This document shows positions 18,122 to 25,286 of a stretch of DNA of 64,000 nt, piece after piece. Below the pieces are notes generated by a model, which did no database searches, was not told where the DNA came from, and saw only the letters and a program-made list of their open reading frames with translations. Made by a program: the position numbers and the translations under genes. The stretch is from Acetofilamentum sp. (GTDB lineage: Bacteria; Bacteroidota; Bacteroidia; Bacteroidales; JAFGXI01). The first letter of the stretch is position 1; the number at the start of each line of letters is the position of its first letter. The DNA lies in NCBI GenBank assembly GCA_020720565.1, contig DYOK01000001.1, positions 1 to 64,000 on the forward strand, read 5' to 3'.

Positions 18122-19069
18122 CTATGAGAAAAGCGAATCTACAAACTCTTTTCGGTTAAATATTTGCAAATCTTCCATTTTTTCACCAATTCCGATATAT
18201 TTTACTGGTATTTTAAATTGATCGGAAATCCCTATTACCACGCCGCCTTTTGCAGTGCCATCGAGTTTAGTTAGTGCTAAAGCTGTAACTTCTGTGGCAA
18301 GTGTAAATTGCTTAGCTTGCTCGAATGCATTTTGACCAGTTGAACCATCTAAGACCAATAATACTTCTTGAGGGGCATCTGGAATCAATTTTTTCATCAC
18401 ATTTTTAATTTTGGTGAGCTCATTCATCAAATTGATTTTATTATGCAAACGCCCAGCAGTGTCAATTATCACCACATCGGCTTTATTGGCTATGGCCGAT
18501 TTTAAAGTATCGTATGCAACCGAGGCGGGATCGGAACCCATATTTTGCTTCACAATAGGCACCCCTACCCGTTGCGACCAAATAACCAATTGGTCGACTG
18601 CAGCAGCCCTAAAAGTATCTGCAGCACCTAAATAAACCGATTTTCCCGATGTTTTAAATTGGTGAGCTAATTTACCAATAGTAGTGGTCTTGCCTACTCC
18701 ATTTACGCCTACCACCATAATCACGTAGGGATAACCCTTACCGTCAAAATCGATATTATGATTATGCGAATGGTTTTCTTCAAGCAAATTCGAAATCTCT
18801 TCTCTAAGGATGGCGTTAAGTTCCGATGCATTTAAAAACTTATCTTTTGCAACTCGCTTTTCGATTCGTTCAATTATTTTTAGCGTGGTCGAAACACCGA
18901 CATCAGAACTTATCAGAATTTCTTCTAAATTATCGAGTAATTCGTCGTCAATTTTTGATTTACCAATAATTGCTCTAGATATCTTTCCAAATACCGATTC
19001 TTTTGTTTTGGCTAAACCTTGGTCTAAACTTTGTTTTTTTTCTTTTGAGAAGAAATCGAAAATGCCCAT
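18122..19069 (-). CDS. ftsY: Signal recognition particle receptor FtsY
   Basis: 315-residue SRP-type GTPase that docks ribosome-nascent chain-SRP complexes at the membrane. A short N-terminal region (no long acidic A domain) precedes the NG domain. G motifs visible are VVGVNGVGKTTTIGKLA (P-loop), GAADTFRAAAVDQL, DVVIIDTAGRLHN and ALTKLDGTAKGG. Length fits the compact FtsY of Bacteroidota. The L28/L33/DUF4295 operon upstream is separated by a hairpin terminator at 19196-19227, so ftsY probably has its own promoter. Confidence 0.96.
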   Translation of the reverse strand: MGIFDFFSKEKKQSLDQGLAKTKESVFGKISRAIIGKSKIDDELLDNLEEILISSDVGVSTTLKIIERIEKRVAKDKFLNASELNAILREEISNLLEENHSHNHNIDFDGKGYPYVIMVVGVNGVGKTTTIGKLAHQFKTSGKSVYLGAADTFRAAAVDQLVIWSQRVGVPIVKQNMGSDPASVAYDTLKSAIANKADVVIIDTAGRLHNKINLMNELTKIKNVMKKLIPDAPQEVLLVLDGSTGQNAFEQAKQFTLATEVTALALTKLDGTAKGGVVIGISDQFKIPVKYIGIGEKMEDLQIFNRKEFVDSLFS

Positions 19070-19195
19070 GAGATTATTTTTTTTGAAAAAGTAGTTAGCG
19101 TCGGAGTTAATCTATTATATTTAAATACTTGTATATTAAGATATTGATAATAAATAAATAAAAAATTAACTTTGGATTTAAAACCTAGCTAAAAT

Positions 19196-19227
19196 AAAAA
19201 ACTCTCTTTAATAAAAGAGAGTTTTTT
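19196..19227. terminator. Intrinsic terminator (bidirectional hairpin)
   Basis: AAACTCTC..GAGAGTTTTTT forms a stem with an A-rich upstream and T-rich downstream side. It lies after the DUF4295 gene and ends the ribosomal protein operon on the minus strand. Confidence 0.85.
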
Positions 19228-19247
19228 ACTAATAAGATATAAAAACA

Positions 19248-19400
19248 TTATTTACTAATGTGATCTTTAACTTTGTCGTTGTGAATCATTTCTTCTTTAA
19301 AAGAATAAGCACCACTTTTAGGTGACTTAATCATTTTAATAACTTTGGTAAACTCTCTACCACTACCTGTCTGTAAGGACGCAACTGCTTTCTTTGCCAT
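19248..19400 (-). CDS. DUF4295 small protein linked to ribosomal proteins
   Basis: 50 residues beginning MAKKAVASLQTGSGREFTKV, with IKMIKSPKSGAYSFKEEMIH in the middle. It matches the DUF4295 family, which in Bacteroidota is found immediately after rpmG. The basic composition and conserved linkage to L28 and L33 suggest a ribosome-associated protein, but no function is established. It begins 6 bp after rpmG ends and is followed by a terminator. Confidence 0.9.
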   Translation of the reverse strand: MAKKAVASLQTGSGREFTKVIKMIKSPKSGAYSFKEEMIHNDKVKDHISK

Positions 19401-19406
19401 GACGTA

Positions 19407-19589
19407 TTATTTAATTTCTCTGTGAATGGTTACTCTTTTGAGAATAGGATTGTATTTCTTAATCTCAAGACGTTCCGGAGTGTTCTTTTTATTTTTTTTA
19501 GTAATATATCGAGATGTTCCGGGCATTCCGCTCTCTTTGTGTTCAGTACATTCTAATATAACTTGTACTCTACTTCCTTTTTTTGCCAT
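19407..19589 (-). CDS. rpmG: 50S ribosomal protein L33
   Basis: 60 residues, MAKKGSRVQVILECTEH at the N-terminus and a basic C-terminus. Only one cysteine is present, so this is the zinc-independent (C-minus) form that lacks the paired CxxC motifs. It lies 20 bp downstream of rpmB and 6 bp upstream of the DUF4295 gene. Confidence 0.96.
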   Translation of the reverse strand: MAKKGSRVQVILECTEHKESGMPGTSRYITKKNKKNTPERLEIKKYNPILKRVTIHREIK

Positions 19590-19609
19590 TTTAACTCAAG
19601 TTTAATCGA

Positions 19610-19852
19610 TTAATAACCTGCAATGTAGCCTTTAGCTTGAGCATCTTTGAGTGCAGCCAGCAAGCCTTTTTTATTGATGGTTCGAATACCAGATGCCGAA
19701 ACCTTTAATTGAATCCAACGATCTTCTTCTGGAATGTAGAATTTCTTTTTGAATAAATTTGGTTCGAAAACTCTCTTGGTTTTCTTATTTGAGTGAGAAA
19801 CGTTGTTCCCAACCATTACTGCTTTTCCTGTGATTTGACAAACTTTTGACAT
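19610..19852 (-). CDS. rpmB: 50S ribosomal protein L28
   Basis: 80 residues, MSKVCQITGKAVMVGNNVSH at the N-terminus and KVSASGIRTINKKGL near 50-64, both typical of L28. Only Cys5 is present, so the zinc-binding cysteine set is absent, as in the neighbouring L33. It is the first gene of the rpmB-rpmG-DUF4295 operon, with a good promoter at 19892-19922. Confidence 0.96.
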   Translation of the reverse strand: MSKVCQITGKAVMVGNNVSHSNKKTKRVFEPNLFKKKFYIPEEDRWIQLKVSASGIRTINKKGLLAALKDAQAKGYIAGY

Positions 19853-19891
19853 TGTTCGAATGCTTTTCTGTTACCTTTTAAAAACGAAGTG

Positions 19892-19922
19892 CAAAGATAA
19901 CATAATTTTACTTTTTACCAAA
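19892..19922 (-). promoter_or_regulatory. Bacteroidota-type promoter of the rpmB operon
   Basis: On the minus strand, TTTG (19919-19922) is followed by 19 nt and TATCTTTG (19892-19899). Both boxes and the spacing match the consensus TTTG/TAnnTTTG. Transcription should start about 35-40 nt before the rpmB ATG. Confidence 0.8.
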
Positions 19923-19931
19923 GACTTTTGT

Positions 19932-21170
19932 TTATATTTTATTTATTATCAACAATCGCAACATATTTAGTGCCATTAAACTGGCTCTTGTGATGTTTCT
20001 ACCTCGGTGTTCGCCAAATGTAAATTGTTGACTAATAGTATTTTTACCATCAGAAACAGCAATCCAAGTGGTGCCAACTGGTTTTTCTTGTGTACCTCCA
20101 CTAGGGCCAGCAATGCCCGAAACTGATATCGCATAATCTGTTTTTAATAATTCAATAGCACCCATTGCCATTTCTTCTACAACTTGTTGGCTTACAGCAC
20201 CATATTTTGTAATATTTGAATCATTCACGTGTAAGATGTCGCTTTTAATCTGATTGTGGTAAGCCACCACACTTCCCTTAAAATAAGCCGAACTTCCCGC
20301 AACTGATGTGATTAAAGCAGCAATTTGACCTCCAGTACAACTTTCGGCTGTTGACAAGGTGCATTTTTTTTCCAATAATAATCGCCCAACAACTTGTTCT
20401 AATGTCTCCTCGTCGAACCCAAAAATTTCTTTAGTAAGAATTTGCTGTAATTTTTCAAGCTCTTTTTGAATGGATTCTTCAATTTCTGTCCTGTTGGCTC
20501 CTTCGGCTGTTAACCTGAGTCGTACAATGCCTGGTTTTGGCAAATAAGCCAATTTAAGATGATTGGGTAGATTGTTCTCCCAATCTGCAATTTTTACTGC
20601 TAACATCGACTCTGGTAAGCCTGTGGTTAAAACGGTTTTCGAAACCACCACGTGCCCCCCATTCTGATTTAATAGTTCTGGTAAAACATGCTCTTCTACA
20701 ATGCCTTTCATTTCGAAAGGTACACCTGGTAACGAAATCACTTGTCGATCGTTTGAATTAAACCACATCCCAGCTGCAGTACCGGTTCTGTTAAAAAGCA
20801 CTTTGGCATCTTTTGGCAACATGGCTTGCGAACGATTTAATGCATTCAATTCAATTCCTCTGCCTACCAAAAGTTGTCCGATGTGCTTAAAAACCGCTTC
20901 GTTAAAAACCAATTCGCTATCGAAATATCGACTCAAAGTCTGTTTGGTAATGTCGTCGTTTGTAGGACCTAAACCTCCAGTTATAATGATTATTTCAGCT
21001 TTAGAACTATCTAATGCATCAATAATATCGCTGGCTTCATCTGAAATCGATTTAATTTGATTCACACGAATTCCAATATCATGAAGCGATTTGGCTAGCC
21101 ACGCAGAATTTGTATCAACAATTTGTCCAATTAATATTTCGTCACCTATGGTTATTAAATCTGCTTTCAT
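19932..21170 (-). CDS. cinA: CinA family protein (competence/damage-inducible, NMN deamidase-type)
   Basis: 412 residues with two domains. The N-terminal MoeA/MogA-like domain (about 1-170) has ITIGDEILIGQIVDTNS and IITGGLGPTNDDITKQTL. The C-terminal amidase domain (about 250-410) has STAESCTGGQIAALITSVAGSS and GIAGPSGGTQEKPVGTTWIA. In bacteria the C-terminal domain deamidates nicotinamide mononucleotide for pyridine nucleotide salvage, and the N-terminal domain can act on ADP-ribose. Three bases separate it from the TPR gene upstream, so the two are probably co-transcribed. Confidence 0.95.
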   Translation of the reverse strand: MKADLITIGDEILIGQIVDTNSAWLAKSLHDIGIRVNQIKSISDEASDIIDALDSSKAEIIIITGGLGPTNDDITKQTLSRYFDSELVFNEAVFKHIGQLLVGRGIELNALNRSQAMLPKDAKVLFNRTGTAAGMWFNSNDRQVISLPGVPFEMKGIVEEHVLPELLNQNGGHVVVSKTVLTTGLPESMLAVKIADWENNLPNHLKLAYLPKPGIVRLRLTAEGANRTEIEESIQKELEKLQQILTKEIFGFDEETLEQVVGRLLLEKKCTLSTAESCTGGQIAALITSVAGSSAYFKGSVVAYHNQIKSDILHVNDSNITKYGAVSQQVVEEMAMGAIELLKTDYAISVSGIAGPSGGTQEKPVGTTWIAVSDGKNTISQQFTFGEHRGRNITRASLMALNMLRLLIINKI

Positions 21171-21173
21171 GTT

Positions 21174-22364
21174 TTATTCTCCCATTATCTCGGTAATCTT
21201 GGCTAACATCTGATCGATGCTCGCATCTGGCTTTAATTCTTTTGCTTTTGTTAAATTGGGTTTGGCCAAATTAAAATATTGTGTCATTAAATTCATGTCA
21301 GCTTGGTCGCCCCTTTTATACTGATAAACAGCTCTGTTATAATAAAGTACACCAAGATTATAGTAAATTGAATGGAGTGTGTTTTTGTCGCTTGGTTTTT
21401 GGTCGAGTGCCAAATTATAATAATTAGTTGCTTTGGAATAATATAGCTCGGCAGTACCTTGGTAGCCATTTTTTTCGAATTGTTTACCAAATTTGGTGTA
21501 GTTTCTGGCTAAAATAAATAAAATCTTAAGATTCGTTTTATTATGCTCAACCACTTTTTCCATCTGCTGAATCATATCATCGGTTTTTTCGGCATCTCGA
21601 TAAATGGCAATAGCCTCGATTACAATAGCTTCGTTTTGAGGATAAAGCACCAAAGCTCTCTCAATCACTTTAATGGCTTCGGTATAATTTTTTTGTTTAG
21701 ACAATATTTTAGCACTGTATAAAAAAGCTAAATCTTTACTTTTTGTGAGTGCTGTGGGAATATCGGAATTAAAATCCATTATTTTTTGATAATAACTTAA
21801 CGCCATTTCTGTCTTTCCAGTACATTCTGCCGAATAACCCGAAAAGAAATACACATCGTTTGGATTCGAACCACTGTATTGAATAATTTGAGTAACATAT
21901 TTGTCCTCGTTTTTTAAAGCTAATAAAACTTCGAAGTAACCATTAAAATATTGTTGAGCCAATTCAAATTGCTTTATAACACTGTCTTTAACAGCTGCGT
22001 TGTACGATTTTATGCCTTTGTTGTAAAAAACAGGTCCCAAATCTAACAATACATTTATTTGGTCGGAGTACATTTTTCGATCGGCGTCGATTCGAATCGA
22101 TTCCTTAATGTAGGTTAAAGCTTTTTCTTCGGGATACTGTTCCAAGTGCCCGTAGACTTCCGATTTTGCCATTTTCGTGTACACATACGAAGCTAAATAC
22201 CACGTTCGAGGATCGTTTTGTTTTTGTGGATCTTTAATATTTGAATCTACTTGACGCTTTGCATCTTCGAGTTTGCCTTTCAGCAATTCAGTTTCGTTTT
22301 GTGCCAATAAGGTGTTTCCGAAATAGCCTAAAGCGATTGCAAAAAATAAAAATGTGGTTTTCAT
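21174..22364 (-). CDS. Secreted TPR-repeat protein (first of three related genes)
   Basis: 396 residues with a signal peptide (MKTTFLFFAIALGYFGNTLLAQ) and TPR-like helical repeats over most of its length. Recognisable units include LSYYQKIMDFNSDIPTAL, AIKVIERALVLYPQNEAIV and YYSKATNYYNLALDQKPSD. A distinctive segment NDPRTWYLASYVYTKMA near 50-66 is shared in form with the 23909-25177 protein (ARAWLYYGQIYYALA). It is probably a periplasmic scaffold; the partner is unknown. The 5' region contains repeat copy 7 between a predicted promoter (22511-22540) and the ATG. Confidence 0.85.
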   Translation of the reverse strand: MKTTFLFFAIALGYFGNTLLAQNETELLKGKLEDAKRQVDSNIKDPQKQNDPRTWYLASYVYTKMAKSEVYGHLEQYPEEKALTYIKESIRIDADRKMYSDQINVLLDLGPVFYNKGIKSYNAAVKDSVIKQFELAQQYFNGYFEVLLALKNEDKYVTQIIQYSGSNPNDVYFFSGYSAECTGKTEMALSYYQKIMDFNSDIPTALTKSKDLAFLYSAKILSKQKNYTEAIKVIERALVLYPQNEAIVIEAIAIYRDAEKTDDMIQQMEKVVEHNKTNLKILFILARNYTKFGKQFEKNGYQGTAELYYSKATNYYNLALDQKPSDKNTLHSIYYNLGVLYYNRAVYQYKRGDQADMNLMTQYFNLAKPNLTKAKELKPDASIDQMLAKITEIMGE

Positions 22365-22383
22365 ATCTGGTCTTTTTTGGTAT

Positions 22384-22470
22384 TAAGGTCATCGACCTAT
22401 TATTTATTTTTCAACTACTAGATTTTTATAACATTACGATAAATAAATGCGACCTTGTAATTTTTGAATT
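22384..22470 (+). repeat. Dispersed intergenic repeat, copy 7
   Basis: Begins TAAGGTCATCGACCTATTAT, 20 bp upstream of the TPR gene start (minus strand), with the tail words AATAAATGCGACCTTG and TTTTTGAATTACTAA. The palindromic end faces the gene. If the promoter at 22511-22540 is right, the repeat is transcribed in the 5' leader. Confidence 0.75.
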
Positions 22471-22510
22471 ACTAACTTCATATAAAATTTCAATTTACTT
22501 TTCGTTTATG

Positions 22511-22540
22511 CAAACATAACGAAAAATACTGTATTTCAAA
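22511..22540 (-). promoter_or_regulatory. Probable promoter of the 21174-22364 TPR gene
   Basis: On the minus strand, TTTG (22537-22540), an 18-nt spacer and TATGTTTG (22511-22518) fit the Bacteroidota promoter pattern. This predicts a leader of about 140 nt containing repeat copy 7. Confidence 0.6.
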
Positions 22541-22629
22541 TCAATGTCAAAGTGTTACGCTACAAATATTTTAATGCTATTTGAAAAAAATTCAAATTTA
22601 TCTATATTTTGATAAAACAGACTAATAAA

Positions 22630-23697
22630 CTACTTTTCTAAAGATTTTTTACAATTGATCCACATTTTTTGGATTTGTACATCATCGGGATAGATTTCGA
22701 CTAATGAATTCAATAATGGATATGCTTTTGAAAATAATTCTTTTGCTTGCTTTTTATTTTGGCGTTTATGTTTTTTTTGATCCAATATATTTAAAGCCGA
22801 ATTGTAATATAATATGGCTAAATTAAACTGGGCATCGGTATTGTTAGGATCCGACTCCAATGCCAGTTGGTAATAATATTCCGATTTCTGATAGTTTTTT
22901 TGATCGAATGCGATTGCCCCTTTCCATGCCTGAACAAACGATTTATGTGTACCTGTGGAATCAATTGTCGATAATTCGATTAATGCACTGTCCATTTGAT
23001 GGTGCTCAAAATAGTAGCTAACCAATTGGTTGGTAAACTGAATACGTTCTTCTGGTATTTTATCCTCATAATATTTTGATAAGGATTTAATTTCCTTAAG
23101 TTTATCCATTTTTCGCCAGACTTCGATTAGGTTTATTGCGATTGGAATATCAAATGGATCGAATTTTAATAGTGTCAAATAATATGCTTCTGCTTTAGGA
23201 TAATCTTGGCTGTGTTGAGCCGCTATTGCTGCATGATAAAGGGTTAAAGTATCAATTTTGTTTAATTTTTGAACTGAAATAAGCAAACTTTCTTCGAACA
23301 AACCTAATGCATGCTGTGCTTGTCCCGCATTAAAAAACTCAACTGCAGTAAAAAAATATTGCTGCGAAACATCTTGATATTGCTCTGGTAATAAATTAGA
23401 TAAAAGTTTTAAAGAGTCATATTGTTCGGCTTTTTTGTAGTCGTTTAAAGCTTTTTTTATGGCAATCTCTTTTTGCTCAAATGGTGTGCTCACTTCTAGC
23501 CTACTTTGTTCTATCAAACCTTTGTAAAACCAGAGTTTGGCTTGTGTCGAATCTTCGGCTAAGCTCACATTTATAAGCGAATCGGCTATTTGAATGTTTT
23601 CGTTGTATAAATAGGATTCTATTATCGAATCATTTGTTTGAGAATAAATCAAATTTTGATTTATTAGCCCTATAAAAATTAGTAAGATTGAACGCAT
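22630..23697 (-). CDS. Secreted TPR-repeat protein (second of three)
   Basis: 355 residues with a signal peptide (MRSILLIFIGLINQNLIYSQ). TPR units are visible as LWFYKGLIEQSRLE, AVEFFNAGQAQHALGLFEES, SEYYYQLALESDPNNTDAQF and NLAILYYNSALNILDQKK. The ending LYYNSALNI..A.ELF.KAYPLL resembles the last repeats of the two neighbouring proteins, so the three probably arose by duplication. It is 265 bp from the first TPR gene, on the same strand. Function is unknown; a periplasmic protein-protein scaffold is most likely. Confidence 0.82.
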   Translation of the reverse strand: MRSILLIFIGLINQNLIYSQTNDSIIESYLYNENIQIADSLINVSLAEDSTQAKLWFYKGLIEQSRLEVSTPFEQKEIAIKKALNDYKKAEQYDSLKLLSNLLPEQYQDVSQQYFFTAVEFFNAGQAQHALGLFEESLLISVQKLNKIDTLTLYHAAIAAQHSQDYPKAEAYYLTLLKFDPFDIPIAINLIEVWRKMDKLKEIKSLSKYYEDKIPEERIQFTNQLVSYYFEHHQMDSALIELSTIDSTGTHKSFVQAWKGAIAFDQKNYQKSEYYYQLALESDPNNTDAQFNLAILYYNSALNILDQKKHKRQNKKQAKELFSKAYPLLNSLVEIYPDDVQIQKMWINCKKSLEK

Positions 23698-23715
23698 ATG
23701 ATGATGAGCTAGTTA

Positions 23716-23742
23716 TTGACTTAACGGGACTTCTGAAAATTG
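23716..23742 (+). repeat. Short sequence shared with 11165-11190
   Basis: Second copy of the CGGGACTTCTGAAAATTG motif, located just upstream of the second TPR gene. See the entry at 11165. Confidence 0.4.
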
Positions 23743-23759
23743 GTTGAAAGCCTTAGTTT

Positions 23760-23790
23760 TAAAAAAGGGAAGCATTTGCTCCCCTTTTTG
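23760..23790 (-). terminator. Intrinsic terminator after the third TPR gene
   Basis: The arms AAAAAAGGGAAGCA and TGCTCCCCTTTTT pair into a GC-containing stem flanked by A and T runs. Downstream of the 23909-25177 gene on the minus strand, it lies beyond repeat copy 8. Confidence 0.75.
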
Positions 23791-23817
23791 ATTTTTTATA
23801 CGGTGTTTAGTTCAATT

Positions 23818-23911
23818 AATTATGTACTTTAAATAATAAAGTCGTTTCTTTATTTAGCTAAACGTCTGGTAAAATGCCAATTATAACACAAACAAATTGG
23901 TCGAAACCTTA
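23818..23911 (-). repeat. Dispersed intergenic repeat, copy 8
   Basis: On the minus strand it begins TAAGGTTTCGACC, and this TAA is the stop of the TPR gene at 23909-25177. The tail contains TTTTACCAGACGTTTAGCTA and ATTATTTAAAGTACATAATT. Confidence 0.85.
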
Positions 23912-25177
23912 TTTACCATCAATTTTAGCTTTCATGGCATCAGACTTTTCTATTTCGCCAATTCTGTAGTAAATAATTTTTAACGATTGCATCGTATTCA
24001 TATCTTTTGGGTCAATTTCGTGTGCTTTTTCGAGATATGGCAATGCTTTTTTGAAAATATCGTCTGCTTGAGTCTTGATTTTTTTATACTTCTGTACATC
24101 ATCAGGATCTACAGCATTGGCTTCGTCGTTTTTTGCAGCAGCTTGATTGTAATAGATAACACCAATTGCATAATAAGAATTGAAATGCTTTGGATCAATT
24201 TCGATGGCTTTTTTGTAATTTTCTTCGGCTAAAGTTAAATTTTTTAGTAAAGAATCGCTATCATAAATGGTTCCTTTTACATAATATAATTCGGGATTTG
24301 TCGGCATTAACTCAATCCCTTTATCTAAATATGCAAGGGCTTCTTTTTGTTGTTTTTTAGCCAAATAATGGTTGATAAGTTCAATCATCAAAGGCGAGCT
24401 GTTATTGGGGTATTTTTGAATACCGGCTTCTAAACTTTTAATGTATTTTGCAGTGTCACCTTTCGACGCATATTGTTTGGCAAGAAAGTAAAAATTTCTG
24501 GCTTTTTCAGTATCATCGGCACCAAAACCAAGTTCCGACAATGTTTTGTAGTATTCAATCGCTTTGTCAGTTTTTCCAGCGTTCGAAGCGGCTAAGGCAC
24601 AGAAATAAACCACTTGCGTATCGGCATTTCCAATCATTTGAGCCGAAAACATCGATTTTTCGAACAAATCTAATGCAGCGTTATAGTCTTTTTCATCTTG
24701 ATATTTAATCAATCCTTTATTAACCAAAGCAACTGATAGTGCCGAATTGCCATTGATAAAGTCGATAATAATGGCTTGATCGACGTAATCCGTATTTTGA
24801 TCCATTAAAGCTTTCGAAAATTTAATCATATCCAAATAATTATTATCGATATCTAAGGTTTGTAAAGCTGGATCTTTAAAGTTAAAAAGAATCGCTTTTT
24901 TGTAACCATCGTATGATTTTCCGATAGCATTTGGATCTAATTTTTTAAATTCTGGCTTTTCCGAAACTGCTAAAGCGTAGTAAATTTGGCCATAATACAA
25001 CCATGCTCTAGCGTCTTTTTCTGTTTTAGGATTCACCACACAAGCGTCGATATTTTCTTTTGCTAAGTCAAAATCGCCATCTTTGTAATAATTATTAGCA
25101 GAAACTCTTTTGCTCGTTTGGGCATAACTAATTTGAGCTACAGCCAATAATAGGATTAAAATTTTTGTTGTTTTCAT
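23909..25177 (-). CDS. Secreted TPR-repeat protein (third of three)
   Basis: 422 residues with a signal peptide (MKTTKILILLLAVAQISYAQ). Many TPR units follow: ARAWLYYGQIYYALAV (about 55-70), ALDLFEKSMFSAQMIGNADT, AIEYYKTLSELGF, ALAYLDKGIELMPTNPELYY and AEENYKKAIEIDPKHFNSYY. The C-terminal LPYLEKAHEIDPKDMNTMQ is close to the equivalent part of its two neighbours. The stop codon is contributed by repeat copy 8 and a hairpin terminator follows. It lies directly downstream of gyrA (109 bp gap) but has a possible promoter box there. The specific function is unknown. Confidence 0.87.
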   Translation of the reverse strand: MKTTKILILLLAVAQISYAQTSKRVSANNYYKDGDFDLAKENIDACVVNPKTEKDARAWLYYGQIYYALAVSEKPEFKKLDPNAIGKSYDGYKKAILFNFKDPALQTLDIDNNYLDMIKFSKALMDQNTDYVDQAIIIDFINGNSALSVALVNKGLIKYQDEKDYNAALDLFEKSMFSAQMIGNADTQVVYFCALAASNAGKTDKAIEYYKTLSELGFGADDTEKARNFYFLAKQYASKGDTAKYIKSLEAGIQKYPNNSSPLMIELINHYLAKKQQKEALAYLDKGIELMPTNPELYYVKGTIYDSDSLLKNLTLAEENYKKAIEIDPKHFNSYYAIGVIYYNQAAAKNDEANAVDPDDVQKYKKIKTQADDIFKKALPYLEKAHEIDPKDMNTMQSLKIIYYRIGEIEKSDAMKAKIDGK

Positions 25178-25228
25178 TATGATAAAATTAATAAAACTTT
25201 TTGTGCTATTTTTTTAATAAGGACGTAT

Positions 25229-25236
25229 CAAAAATA
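25229..25236 (-). promoter_or_regulatory. Possible -7 promoter element (TATTTTTG) for the third TPR gene
   Basis: The minus-strand TATTTTTG box lies about 52 nt upstream of the ATG at 25177, in the gyrA-TPR gap. A TTTG is present upstream, but the spacing of about 15 nt is shorter than usual. Confidence 0.4.
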
Positions 25237-25286
25237 TATCATTATTAAATTCAAAAAAATGACTTTATTCAAACTTAGTGCCATTA

